From: Ferrimonas futtsuensis DSM 18154
GTDB lineage: Bacteria; Pseudomonadota; Gammaproteobacteria; Enterobacterales; Shewanellaceae
Assembly (NCBI RefSeq): GCF_000422645.1
Contig: NZ_AUGL01000008.1
Span: 158,501-222,500 of the forward strand
DNA length: 64,000 bases
Reading direction: 5' to 3'
Position 1 is the first letter of the stretch, and every line of letters begins with the position of its first letter. Below are positions 15,436-24,877 of the stretch, one piece after another. A model generated the notes under the pieces. That model did no database searches. It saw only the letters and a program-made list of their open reading frames with translations, and was not told the DNA's origin. A program made the position numbers and the translations under genes.

Positions 15436-17568
15436 ATGAGCAGCATAAGAATCGAACTGGAGAGCGATGGCATCCTCCACCTGGTGCTGGACAGGTCCGG
15501 CGCCTCCGCCAACCTGATGGACCAGGCCTTTGCCGAGGACCTGGCTCATACAGTCTCAGCCATCCAGGAGATGGACTACAAAGGCATCGTCCTGCGCTCG
15601 GCCAAGAGCACCTTCTTTGCCGGTGGCGATCTGGGCCAGATTGCCCAGGTGACCCGGGAGAGCGCCGAACCTTTCTACAAGATGGTGGAGTCAATCAAGG
15701 CCAGCCTGCGCGCCCTGGAGACCGATGGCAGGCCCGTGGTGGCCTGCATCGGCGGCGCCGCCCTCGGTGGTGGCTGGGAACTGGCCCTGGCCTGCCACCA
15801 TCGTATCGCCCTGGACAGTAAGGGGGTGAGAATCGGGCTGCCCGAGGTCACCCTGGGGCTGTTGCCTGGTGGGGGCGGCGTGGCTCGCACCGTGCGCATG
15901 TTCGGTTTGCAGCAGGCGCTGCCTCTGCTGACCGAGGGGCGGCAGTTCTCCCCGGCCGAGGCGTTGGAAGCCGGCCTGGTGCACCAATTGGCAGACTCGG
16001 AGCAGGAGATGTTGCAGGCGGCCAAGGCCTATATCCAGGCCCATCCCCAGATGGCCCAGCCCTGGGATGTGAAGGGCTATCGCTTGCCCGGTGGCAGCCC
16101 CGGCTCCCCCAAGGTGGCGCAGATGCTGGCGGTGGCCCCGGCCATGTTGCGTAAGAAAACCAAGGGGGTGATGCAGGCGCCTGAGGCGATACTCTGTGCC
16201 ATGGTGGAGGGGGCTCAGGTGGACTTTGACACCGCCTGTCGCATCGAGTCCCGCTACTTTGTCGAGTTGGTGTGCAGCCAGCAGGCGAAAAACCTGATCA
16301 ACACCTTCTGGTTTGAGCTCAATGCCATCAAGGGGGGAGCTGGGCGTCCTCAGCAGTTCTCACCCTCTAAAGTGAGCCGGATTGGGGTGCTGGGCGCCGG
16401 AATGATGGGGGCGGGCATCGCCTATGCCGCCGCGTCCAGGGGCATCGAGGTGGTGCTCAAGGACATCAGCCTGGCGCAGGCACAGAAGGGCAAAGCCTAC
16501 AGTGAGGCCCTGATGGCGAAGCGGGTCCAGCGGGGACGCAGCAGCGACGCTCAGGCCCAGCAGTTGCTGAAACGCATTGTGCCGACGGAATCGGTGGCGG
16601 AACTGGCCGGGTGTGAGCTGGTGATAGAGGCGGTGTTCGAGAACCGCGACCTCAAGGCTAAGGTGACCCGGGAGGCGGAAGCGGTGCTGGCGGACACGAC
16701 TCTGATTGCGTCCAACACCTCGACCCTGCCCATCACCGGCCTGGCCCAGGCCTCCAGGCGACCGGAGAGCTTCATCGGCCTGCACTTCTTCTCACCAGTG
16801 GACAAGATGCCTCTGGTGGAGATCATCTGCGGTCAGCAGACCTCAGCCGAGTCCCTGGCCCGGGCCTATGATTTTGTGTTGCAACTGGGCAAGACCCCCA
16901 TTGTCGTCAACGACAGCCGTGGCTTCTTTACCTCCCGGGTGTTCGGCACCTTCACCAATGAGGGGATCGCCATGCTGGCAGAGGGGGTGGCCCCGGCCGC
17001 CATCGAGAACGCCGCCTGGCTGGCAGGATTCCCGGTCGGGCCCCTGGCGGTCTCCGATGAGGTCAGCCTGACCCTGATGAAGAAGATCCGCAACCAGACG
17101 GTGGCGGACCTGGCTGAGGAGGGGATCGCCGCATCGCCCAAGGAGGCGGACCCGGTAATTGACCGCATGCTGGAGCTGGAGCGGGCCGGCAAGGCCGTTG
17201 GTTGCGGCTTCTACGACTACCCCAAAGGGGAGAAAAAGCGGCTTTGGAGCGGCCTGTCCCAGCATTTCCCCCAGGCTGAGGTGCAGCCCGATGTGCAGGA
17301 ACTTAAGGAGCGGCTGATGTTCATCATGGCGGTGGAAACCATTCGCTGCATGGAGGAGGGGGTGCTCAACCATCGCCGGGATGCGGACGTGGGCTCCATC
17401 TTCGGCATCGGCTTCCCCGCCTGGAGCGGCGGTGCCGTCCAGTTCATCGACCACCTGGGCCCCAAGGCCTTTGTGGCCCGGGCGGACCAACTGGCCGAGA
17501 ACTGCGGCGAGCGTTTCCGGGTGCCCGATGGCCTCAGAGCGCGGGCTGCTAAAGGCCAGGGCTATTGA
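15436..17568 (+). CDS. Bifunctional enoyl-CoA hydratase / 3-hydroxyacyl-CoA dehydrogenase
   Basis: A 710-residue FadB/FadJ-type fusion, the usual length. The N-terminal crotonase domain (residues ~1-190) has GGDLGQIAQ and [18 protein letters not shown] as the oxyanion-hole region, with [16 protein letters not shown]. The NAD-binding dehydrogenase domain starts about residue 312 with [20 protein letters not shown], followed by the catalytic [14 protein letters not shown] motif and the C-terminal [15 protein letters not shown] segment (here [12 protein letters not shown]). It performs the hydration and oxidation steps of beta-oxidation. ATG 15436 follows the thiolase stop by 11 bases and has gggag 8 bases upstream. 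There is no separate alpha subunit beyond the thiolase next door. Confidence 0.95.
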   Translation: MSSIRIELESDGILHLVLDRSGASANLMDQAFAEDLAHTVSAIQEMDYKGIVLRSAKSTFFAGGDLGQIAQVTRESAEPFYKMVESIKASLRALETDGRPVVACIGGAALGGGWELALACHHRIALDSKGVRIGLPEVTLGLLPGGGGVARTVRMFGLQQALPLLTEGRQFSPAEALEAGLVHQLADSEQEMLQAAKAYIQAHPQMAQPWDVKGYRLPGGSPGSPKVAQMLAVAPAMLRKKTKGVMQAPEAILCAMVEGAQVDFDTACRIESRYFVELVCSQQAKNLINTFWFELNAIKGGAGRPQQFSPSKVSRIGVLGAGMMGAGIAYAAASRGIEVVLKDISLAQAQKGKAYSEALMAKRVQRGRSSDAQAQQLLKRIVPTESVAELAGCELVIEAVFENRDLKAKVTREAEAVLADTTLIASNTSTLPITGLAQASRRPESFIGLHFFSPVDKMPLVEIICGQQTSAESLARAYDFVLQLGKTPIVVNDSRGFFTSRVFGTFTNEGIAMLAEGVAPAAIENAAWLAGFPVGPLAVSDEVSLTLMKKIRNQTVADLAEEGIAASPKEADPVIDRMLELERAGKAVGCGFYDYPKGEKKRLWSGLSQHFPQAEVQPDVQELKERLMFIMAVETIRCMEEGVLNHRRDADVGSIFGIGFPAWSGGAVQFIDHLGPKAFVARADQLAENCGERFRVPDGLRARAAKGQGY

Positions 17569-17595
17569 TTCCAATCGATTCTCAAGGAGGAAATC

Positions 17596-18744
17596 ATGTT
17601 TCCAAGAACTCTGTTTGACAGCGATCATCAACTGTTTCGCGACAGCGTCCGCCGTTTCCTGGAGGCGGAGGTGGTGCCCTTCCACGCCCAGTGGGAGAAG
17701 GAGGGCTGCGTCGATCGGGGCCTGTGGTTAAAAGCGGGGGAACAGGGCTTCCTCTGCCCGACTCTGCCCGAGGCTTATGGTGGGGTGGAGGTGGACTTTC
17801 GCTACAACGTCATCATCAACGAGGAGATCGCCCGTGTCGGCGCGTCCGGCCTGGGCTGGGGCCTGCATTCGGACATCGCCGTGCCCTACATCCTCCATTA
17901 CGGCAGCGAGGCCCAGAAGCAGCGGCTGCTGCCGGGCTGCATCAGCGGTGAGCTGGTGACTGCCATCGCCATGACCGAGCCCGGCACCGGCTCGGATCTG
18001 CAGGGGATCAAGACCAAGGCGCAGCGTGACGGTGACGGCTGGCTGCTCAGCGGCGCCAAGACCTTCATCACCAATGGTCAGCACGCCAACCTGGTGATCG
18101 TAGTGGCCCGCACCGACCCGCAGGCGGGCTCCCGTGGCTTCAGCCTGTTCCTGGTGGAGGAGGGGATGGCCGGATTCAGCCGCGGCACCAATCTGGAGAA
18201 GATCGGCATGAAGGCCCAGGACACCTCAGAGCTGTTTTTCGACAATGTTCGCCTGCCCGCCGATGCCCTGCTGGGCGAGGAGGGGGCCGGCTTCGCCTAC
18301 CTGATGCGGGAGTTGCCCCAGGAGCGACTGTCGGTGGCCAGCAACGCGGTGGCCAATGCGGAGTCGATTCTGGAGCAGACCCTGGCCTATGTGGCGGAGC
18401 GACGTGCCTTCGGCAAGCCCATCGCCGCGCTGCAGAACACCCAGTTCAAGCTGGCGGAGTGCCGCACCAAGGTGGATGCGGCCCGGGTGTTTACCGACCG
18501 CTGCATCGAACTGCATCTGGAGGGCAAACTGGATGCGGCCATGGCGGCCCAGGTGAAACTGCTCACCACCGAGCTTCAGGGTGAGGTGCTGGATGAGTGT
18601 CTGCAGCTGCACGGCGGCTATGGCTACATGTGGGAGTACCCGGTGGCCCGGGCCTGGGCCGACGCCAGGGTGCAGCGCATCTACGCCGGCACCAGCGAGG
18701 TGATGAAGCTGATCATCGCCCGCAAGATGCTGGAGCAGCAATGA
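17596..18744 (+). CDS. Acyl-CoA dehydrogenase
   Basis: A 382-residue flavoprotein of the acyl-CoA dehydrogenase family with the normal three-domain layout. AMTEPGTGSDLQGIKT and FITNGQHANLVIVVART lie in the middle domain. The C-terminal helical domain has RRAFGKPIAALQNTQFKLAE and LQLHGGYGYMWEYPVARAWADARVQRIYAGTSEVMK, where the Glu of GTSEVMK is the usual catalytic base position. It would introduce the trans-2 double bond into an acyl-CoA and pass electrons to ETF. The ATG has a strong aaggagg upstream. Substrate length or branching is not evident. Confidence 0.95.
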   Translation: MFPRTLFDSDHQLFRDSVRRFLEAEVVPFHAQWEKEGCVDRGLWLKAGEQGFLCPTLPEAYGGVEVDFRYNVIINEEIARVGASGLGWGLHSDIAVPYILHYGSEAQKQRLLPGCISGELVTAIAMTEPGTGSDLQGIKTKAQRDGDGWLLSGAKTFITNGQHANLVIVVARTDPQAGSRGFSLFLVEEGMAGFSRGTNLEKIGMKAQDTSELFFDNVRLPADALLGEEGAGFAYLMRELPQERLSVASNAVANAESILEQTLAYVAERRAFGKPIAALQNTQFKLAECRTKVDAARVFTDRCIELHLEGKLDAAMAAQVKLLTTELQGEVLDECLQLHGGYGYMWEYPVARAWADARVQRIYAGTSEVMKLIIARKMLEQQ

Positions 18745-19910
18745 GCCCCGAAGCCAGGGGTACCCTGAGCGGCCTCAAGGTGCTGGATTTCTCCACCCTG
18801 TTGCCGGGGCCCTTCGCCAGTCAGCTGCTGGCGGACATGGGGGCGCAGGTGACCCGCATCGAGTCCCCCTCCAGACCGGATCTGCTCAGGCAGCTCAGCC
18901 CCAGTGTGGGTGGGGAGTCGGCAGCGCACCTGACCATCAACCGCAACAAGCGCAGCCTGGCGTTGGATCTCAAGGCGCCACAGGCAACCGAGGTGGTTCG
19001 CCGCCTGGTGGCGGAGCACGACATCCTGCTGGAGCAGTTCCGCCCCGGGGTGATGGCTCGGCTGGGGCTGGATTACCCCAGCCTGAGGGAGTGTAATCCG
19101 AGGCTTATCTACTGCTCCCTCACCGGTTACGGTCAGAGCGGTCCCCTGGCCCACAGGGCGGGTCACGACATCAACTACCTGGCGTTGTCCGGGCTGGCCA
19201 GTTACAGCGGCCGCTCTGAGCCTGTGCTCAGTGGCACCCAGGTGGCGGATCTGGCCGGGGGCTCCCAGCAGGCGGTGATCGCCATCCTGGCGGCGCTGTT
19301 TGAGCGCCAGAGCAGTGGTCTGGGGCAACATCTGGATATCGCCATGGTCGAGGGGGCCCTGGCGCTGAACGCCATGGCTGCGGCGGCGGTGGGTTGTGGG
19401 GCCCCGGTGCCGCACCCGGGCTCTGAAATGCTCAATGGCGGCAGTCTCTACGATTACTACGCCACCGCCGACGGCCGTTACCTGGCGGTGGGGGCCCTGG
19501 AGCCCCAGTTTGTCCTGGCGTTTTTTCAGGCCATCGAGCGTCCCCAGTGGGCAACGCATGCCCTGGCGCCACCGGGGCAGCAGTCTGAACTGAAGCGGGA
19601 GATCGCCGGGGTGATGGCCGGTCAGACTCTGGCCCACTGGCAACAGAGGTTTGCCCCGCTGGATTGCTGTGTGGAGCCGGTGCTCAACCTGAAGGAGGCG
19701 ATGGTTCATCCGCAGTTTGTGGAGCGAGGCATGATTCGTAAGCTGACCCATCAGGGGCAACCCCTGACACAGCTGGCCTGTCCGCTGAATCGTCAGGGGC
19801 CAATCCAACCCGGCGCGGCTCTGGGGGAGCACAGCGAGGCGGTGCTCAGGGAGCTGGGGTACGGGGAGGAGGAGGTTGCCGAACTGAAAGCCAGCGGGGC
19901 AGTGGCCTAA
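18741..19910 (+). CDS. CaiB/BaiF-type (class III) CoA-transferase
   Basis: 389 residues from ATG 18741, which overlaps the stop of the acyl-CoA dehydrogenase gene by four bases (ATGA). Family features: LKVLDFSTLLPGPFASQLLADMGAQVTRIE at the N-terminus, NRNKRSLALDLK, the catalytic-Asp region GHDINYLALSG, and NGGSLYDYYATADGRYLAVGALE. Members move CoA between acids or racemise 2-methylacyl-CoA. Position at the end of a beta-oxidation operon suggests activation or racemisation of a branched or unusual acid, but the reaction is not determined by sequence alone. Confidence 0.93.
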   Translation: MSPEARGTLSGLKVLDFSTLLPGPFASQLLADMGAQVTRIESPSRPDLLRQLSPSVGGESAAHLTINRNKRSLALDLKAPQATEVVRRLVAEHDILLEQFRPGVMARLGLDYPSLRECNPRLIYCSLTGYGQSGPLAHRAGHDINYLALSGLASYSGRSEPVLSGTQVADLAGGSQQAVIAILAALFERQSSGLGQHLDIAMVEGALALNAMAAAAVGCGAPVPHPGSEMLNGGSLYDYYATADGRYLAVGALEPQFVLAFFQAIERPQWATHALAPPGQQSELKREIAGVMAGQTLAHWQQRFAPLDCCVEPVLNLKEAMVHPQFVERGMIRKLTHQGQPLTQLACPLNRQGPIQPGAALGEHSEAVLRELGYGEEEVAELKASGAVA

Positions 19911-19922
19911 ATCAAGCTCATG

Positions 19923-19948
19923 AAAAAAGGCGCCATCGGCGCCTTTTT
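19923..19948. terminator. Bidirectional terminator
   Basis: aaaaaaggcgcc and ggcgccttttt around a 3-base loop: a perfect GC stem flanked by A and T runs, serving the CoA-transferase gene (plus) and the NUDIX gene (minus). Confidence 0.92.
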
Positions 19949-19958
19949 CTTGTAGGTG

Positions 19959-20492
19959 TTAAGCCACCCGCTCCTGGCAGTCATCCAGGCGCGCCGCCAG
20001 GTGCTCCAGCAGCCAGGTTTCCCGCTGGATGGACATGCCCGCCTTGGGGCTGGCGGCCATGGTCTTGTGATTGTGGGCGATGGCGTCGTGGATGTTGACC
20101 CACAGCGGACGCATGCCGTTCTGCTGCTCGTAGTGCTCCAGCCGGGTTTCGCCCAGGTCACGGTCGGCGCTGCACAGGTAGCAGTAGGAGAGCATCCTCT
20201 GGTTGTCGGCGTCCTCCTTGTACCAGGGGCGCAGCTCCTCGAACAGGCCCAGCTCTTCGATAATGGTCAGGTTGGCGGCCCCGGTCTCCTCGGCCACTTC
20301 ACGCAGCAGCGCCTGCTCCAGGCTTTCCCCCTGATCGACGCCGCCACCCGGGAGGCTGTAATCCTCATAACGCTCGGTATAGAGCAGCAGGATCTGATCG
20401 CCGTCGAGGATGGCGGCCCGCACCGCCTTGCGCAGGGTTTCGCTGCCCTGGGGGATGGCGTCTGGGTGGGTGGTGCTGTTCAGGGGCTGCAT
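19959..20492 (-). CDS. NUDIX hydrolase
   Basis: A 177-residue protein. The start ATG 20492 has ggag 6 bases upstream; a longer frame begins at a TTG (20507). The Nudix box GGGVDQGESLEQALLREVAEETGA is complete, with the REVAEE metal-binding glutamates, and lies near residues 50-73. Such enzymes hydrolyse nucleoside diphosphates linked to another group; the substrate here is unknown. It stands alone between the convergent CoA-transferase gene and the start of the flagellar locus. Confidence 0.92.
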   Translation of the reverse strand: MQPLNSTTHPDAIPQGSETLRKAVRAAILDGDQILLLYTERYEDYSLPGGGVDQGESLEQALLREVAEETGAANLTIIEELGLFEELRPWYKEDADNQRMLSYCYLCSADRDLGETRLEHYEQQNGMRPLWVNIHDAIAHNHKTMAASPKAGMSIQRETWLLEHLAARLDDCQERVA

Positions 20493-20543
20493 CTGGGTCT
20501 CCGGCAATCAAAGCGCGCCATTGTACGCGCTGGGGAGCTGGGT

Positions 20544-20568
20544 GAAAAGAGGCCCCGCATGCGGGGCC
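20544..20568 (-). terminator. Terminator of the fliMNPQR-flhBA operon
   Basis: A perfect 18-base palindrome (ggccccgca/tgcggggcc at 20551-20568) followed on the minus strand by tctttt, 32 bases past the flhA stop. Confidence 0.8.
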
Positions 20569-20599
20569 GGAAAAGCCGTTCCGTGGCTGGGAGAAGCGG

Positions 20600-22684
20600 T
20601 TATGCCGTGAGCTGGGCGGCGATCTCCAGTTCCCGGGTTTCGGGGACCTCGTTGTAGGAGAGCACATTGAGGCCACGGGCGAAGGCCAGGGCGTAGCGGC
20701 CCAGCAGCGGCCTGAGCTGAGGGGCCACCAGCAGCATGGCGGGGTGCCCCTGCTGGCGAGCCGCCGCCAGCTGTTCGGGCATCGCCTGCTGCAGCCTGGC
20801 CAGCAACTGGGGATCCACCGGGAAGGAGTCCAGGGCCACCTGACCACCCTGCTGGGCCTGGTTGAGTGAGGTCAGCAGCTGCTGCTCCAGTTCAGGGGCC
20901 AGGGTGATGACGCTGAGCTTGCCACTGTCGCCGGCGACCTGGTGCACCAGATTGTGTTTGAGGGCACAGCGCACATCGGCGGCCAGCAGCACCGGATCCT
21001 GGGTGGCGTCACTGGACTCCAGCAGGGTGGTGGCCACGGTGCGAATGTCCTTGAGGGAGACCTGCTCCCTGAGCAGCAGCCTGAAGGTTTTCAGCTGTTG
21101 TACCGGGGTCAGGGCGGTGGAGAGCGCTTCCGACAGCTTGGGTGCCACCATGGCCAGTCGTTCGCCGATGGCGTTGATGTCATCGTGTTGTAGCATCTCT
21201 GGCAGCGCTTCCCGCAGCAGCTTGCTGACGTGGGTGGCGATGATGGTGGCGTGATCCACCACCGAATAGCCCAGGTTCAGCGCCTTGGCCTTGTCGTTGC
21301 TGTCGATCCAGATGGCATCCATCTGGTAGGCCGGGTCCTTGGTGATGATCCCCTCGATGTTGCCGTACACCTGTCCGCTCTGGATCGCCAGCAAGCGCTC
21401 GGGTTGCAGCTCCGCCCTGGCCAGCGGGGTGCCGAGGATGGCGATCTGGTAGCCATTGGGGGGCAGGGAAAGGTTGTCCCTGACCCGAACCTCCGGCAGC
21501 AGGAAGCCCGCCTGCTCTGACAGGGTACGACGGATGCCGGTCAGCCGCTTGATCAACTCCGCCCCCTGGCTGCGGTCCACCAGATGCACCAGGCGATAGC
21601 CCACACCCAGTTCGATGATGTCGGTGTGGGGCAGGGCGTCCCAGCTGGGCTGGGTTGGTTCGCTGACCAGCTCTTGCGCTTTCTCCTGCACCTCCTCCAG
21701 CGGCGTTTCCGGGGCCAACTGAGACTGACGGAAGGCGACGAAGCCGATTACGGCAGCAAAGGAGAGGAACACCAGGGCGGGCATGCCGGGAACCAGCCCC
21801 AGGATCGCCATGACGCCGGCGGCGGTGCCCAGCACCCTGGGGTTGGCCAGCAGCTGGCGGGAGAGCTGCTTGGGCATCTCTTCCGCGTCGGACACCCGGG
21901 TAACGATGATGGCGGCGGCGGTGGCCAGCAGCAGTGATGGGATCTGGGCCACCAGGCCATCACCGATGGTGAGCAGGGCGTAGGTCTTGAAGGCGTCGGC
22001 GGCGCCGAGGTCGTACATGAAGATGCCGATGCAGATGCCGCCGATGATGTTGATGGCCAGGATCAGTATGCCGGCGATGGCGTCACCGCGGACAAACTTG
22101 GAGGCGCCGTCCATCGCACCGTAGAAGTCCGCCTCCCGGGCCACCTCCTGGCGCCGGGTTCTGGCCTGCTCCTGGGTCAGGGTGCCGGCGTTGAGATCGG
22201 CGTCGATGGCCATCTGTTTGCCCGGCAGGGCATCCAGGGTGAAACGGGCGGACACCTCGGAGATACGCTCCCCCCCCTTGGTTATCACCACGAAGTTGAT
22301 GATCATCAGGATCAGGAAGACCACCGCACCCACCACGTAATTGCCGCCAATCACCACCTCACCGAAGGCCTGGATCACCTTACCGGCGGCGTCGCCACCC
22401 TGGTGGCCCTCGAGCAGCACCACCCGGGTGGAGGCGACGTTCAGGGTCAGCCGCATCAGGGTCGCCAGCAGCAGCAGGGTCGGGAAGACCGAAAACTCCA
22501 GGGGACGGCGGATGGAGACCGACACCAGCAGCACCAGGATCGCCAGAATGATGTTGAAGGTGAACAGGATGTCCAGCAGCCAGGGGGGCAGTGGCAGAAT
22601 CACCATGGCGAGGATCGCCAGCAGCATCACCGGGATGCCCATAAAGCCTTTGTTGTTAGTCAGGGACTGTAGCAGCCGTGTCAT
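20600..22684 (-). CDS. flhA: Flagellar export gate protein FlhA
   Basis: A 694-residue inner-membrane protein of the flagellar type III export gate. About eight hydrophobic segments occupy residues 15-310, including the conserved FHIPEP-like region ([20 protein letters not shown]) and [28 protein letters not shown]-type sequence. The C-terminal half is the soluble nonamer-ring domain that receives chaperone-substrate complexes. It is the last gene of a leftward operon that starts with fliM. The start has gagga 6 bases upstream. Placement beside lafK, its own MotAB and sigma-28 marks it as the secondary-system copy. Confidence 0.96.
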   Translation of the reverse strand: [694 protein letters not shown]

Positions 22685-22693
22685 CGGTTATCC

Positions 22694-23824
22694 TCAATCG
22701 TGACGCAGGTGTTGGGGAATGTGGAACTGGGGCAGGGGGGCGGGGCGCCCCTGCTTGCCACGTCGGTGGGCCTTGAGCTGCAGCACATAGCTGAGTACAT
22801 GGGCAATGGCGTGGTAGAGCTGGGCCGGAATCTGCTGCTCCACCTGGGTAGAGTGGTAGATGGCCCGGGTCAGAGGGGGCGCGCTGACCACCTCCAGCTC
22901 GTATTTGGGTGCCAGGGAGCGCATGTAGAGGGCGACCTCGTCGACCCCTTTGGCCAGCACGTAGGGGGCATCGGCCTTTTCCGGCTCATATTTGAGCGCC
23001 ACCGCATAGTGGCTGGGGTTTATCAGCAGCACGTCCGCCTGGGGCAGCGCCACTTCGGCGCGGCTGCGGGCCATCTTCTGTTGCAGCTGGCGGATGCGGG
23101 ATTTGACCTCCGGCTTGCCCTCCTGCTGCTTGTGCTCATCCTTGATCTCCTGCTTGCTCATCTTCAGTTTTCGCTTGTGACTCCAGGCCTGGTACGGCAG
23201 GTCGATCACCCCCACGATGGCGACGGCGCCCGCCAGCCAGTAGAGGCCGGTAACCAGCAGGTCGGACGCCCGCTCCAGGGCCAGCGGCAGCGGCTGCTGG
23301 GCCAGTTTGGGCAGGGTGATCCACACCTGGCGCAGGTAGATCAGCATGGTGCCGGCGATCAGCGCCACCTTGAGGATCGACTTGCCCAGCTCTGCCAGGG
23401 CGTTCAGCGAGAACAGCCGGCCGAAGCCGGCGATCAGGCTGATGCGGCTGAGTTTGAATCCGGCGTTGCCCAGGTTGAGCAGGGGGCCTTCGGGCAGGGA
23501 GGCCGCCGCCGCGGTCAGCAGATAGAGACCGGCCAACAGCGGCACCAGGCTCTGCAGCAGCATCAGCAGGGTCAGCCCCAGGTGCTGCTGCATCATGCCG
23601 GGCACCGCCAGGGCGGCCCGGCTGACGGAAAAGTTGTTGGCCCCCACCCCCTGAACGAAACTGGCCAGGTAACCACTGCCGCTGTCCAGCAGGGTGGCGG
23701 CCCCCAGCAGCAACACGGCGCTGGCAAAGTCCTTGGATCGGGCAACCTGGCCCTGCTCCCGGGCTTTTCGCAGCCGGTTGGCCGTGGGTTGTTCGGTTTT
23801 GTCGCCGGACTGCTCATTGCTCAT
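22694..23824 (-). CDS. flhB: Flagellar export switch protein FlhB
   Basis: A 376-residue export protein. The N-terminus (SGDKTEQPTANRLRKAREQG) is typical, four membrane segments follow to about residue 210, and then comes the cytoplasmic switch domain. The autocleavage motif reads NPSH (in LLINPSHYAVAL) instead of the usual NPTH; the Asn, Pro and His needed for cleavage are kept. The C-terminal tail is rich in Arg and Pro. Its ATG overlaps the stop of fliR by four bases. FlhB controls the change from rod/hook to filament substrates together with FliK, encoded at 48851-50029. Confidence 0.96.
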   Translation of the reverse strand: MSNEQSGDKTEQPTANRLRKAREQGQVARSKDFASAVLLLGAATLLDSGSGYLASFVQGVGANNFSVSRAALAVPGMMQQHLGLTLLMLLQSLVPLLAGLYLLTAAAASLPEGPLLNLGNAGFKLSRISLIAGFGRLFSLNALAELGKSILKVALIAGTMLIYLRQVWITLPKLAQQPLPLALERASDLLVTGLYWLAGAVAIVGVIDLPYQAWSHKRKLKMSKQEIKDEHKQQEGKPEVKSRIRQLQQKMARSRAEVALPQADVLLINPSHYAVALKYEPEKADAPYVLAKGVDEVALYMRSLAPKYELEVVSAPPLTRAIYHSTQVEQQIPAQLYHAIAHVLSYVLQLKAHRRGKQGRPAPLPQFHIPQHLRHD

Positions 23825-24600
23825 GGCGTCCCCCCAATGGCTTGCAGCATGACCCGCAAGGCATCACTGGTCAGCTGCGCGTACAGGCCGGGGAGGCCGG
23901 TGAACACCAACAGCAGGCACACCAGACCCATCATCATCGACATGGGAAAGCCCAGGGCGAAGACGTTGAGGCTGGGGGCGGCCCGGCTGAGGACGCCAAA
24001 GGTGAGGTTGACCAGCAGCATGGCGGTGACCGCCGGTACCGCCAGGGTAAGGGCGGAAGCAAAGATCCAGCCAAACCTCAGGGCCAGCATCTCCATGGGC
24101 AGGTTGAAAATGCCGCTGCCCACCGGCCACAGGGTGAAGCTGTCCACCAGGATGCCCAGGGCCACCAGATGTCCCTCCAGGGCCAGGAACATCAGGATGC
24201 CGTAGAGCATCAGCAACTGGCTGACGATGGCCTGGCTCATGCCGTTGACCGGATCATTCATGATTGCCATGGAGAGGCCCATCTGCATGGAGACCACAGA
24301 GCCGAGCACGGTGAGCACATGGATCAGCAGCAGCAGGGGAAACGCCAGCAGCATGCCGGTGAGGATCTGCTCGGCGGCCAGCAGCACCGCGGTGAGCGAG
24401 GCGGCGTCCACTTGGGGCGGCGCGGGCACCATGGGAGCCATCACCACAGACAGCACCAGGGCCAGCAGGACTTTGGCGCGGATGGTGATGTGGGCGCTGG
24501 AGAACATGGGCATCATGCTGAAGGCGCCCATCAGCCGGCAGAAGGGCCACCAGATGTGGCCCAGTAGGCTGCCCAGTTCGGCGCTGGTCAGGGTCAGCAT
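23821..24600 (-). CDS. fliR: Flagellar export protein FliR
   Basis: 259 residues, strongly hydrophobic, with about six membrane-type segments and the family features FCRLMGAFSMMPMFSS near the N-terminus and MNDPVNGMSQAIVSQLLML in the middle. Together with FliP and FliQ it forms the export channel core. It follows fliQ by three bases and overlaps flhB, so the export genes are probably translationally coupled. Confidence 0.95.
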   Translation of the reverse strand: MLTLTSAELGSLLGHIWWPFCRLMGAFSMMPMFSSAHITIRAKVLLALVLSVVMAPMVPAPPQVDAASLTAVLLAAEQILTGMLLAFPLLLLIHVLTVLGSVVSMQMGLSMAIMNDPVNGMSQAIVSQLLMLYGILMFLALEGHLVALGILVDSFTLWPVGSGIFNLPMEMLALRFGWIFASALTLAVPAVTAMLLVNLTFGVLSRAAPSLNVFALGFPMSMMMGLVCLLLVFTGLPGLYAQLTSDALRVMLQAIGGTP

Positions 24601-24603
24601 GGG

Positions 24604-24873
24604 CTAGCCGATGAGGTAGGGGATGTCATTGAACAGACGCTGAAACAGGTCCATCACCTGTTGCAGCAACCAGTGGCCGGCAAACAGCACCATCAGCAGG
24701 GTCATGATCAGCTTGGGCAGGAAGCTCAGGGTCTGTTCATTGACCTGGGTGGCGGCCTGAAACACCGCGATGACGATCCCCAGGGCCAGGCCGGGGAGAA
24801 TCAATACCGCCACCATATTGACCACCAGTAATACGGCGTCGGCAAACAGGGTGCTGAGTACTTGAGTATCCAT
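24604..24873 (-). CDS. fliQ: Flagellar export protein FliQ
   Basis: 89 residues with two membrane helices separated by a short hydrophilic turn (QAATQVNEQTLSFLPKL, the conserved FliQ signature). It contributes four copies to the FliPQR export channel. It sits between fliP and fliR, with gaps of four and three bases. Confidence 0.95.
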   Translation of the reverse strand: MDTQVLSTLFADAVLLVVNMVAVLILPGLALGIVIAVFQAATQVNEQTLSFLPKLIMTLLMVLFAGHWLLQQVMDLFQRLFNDIPYLIG

Positions 24874-24877
24874 GAGG

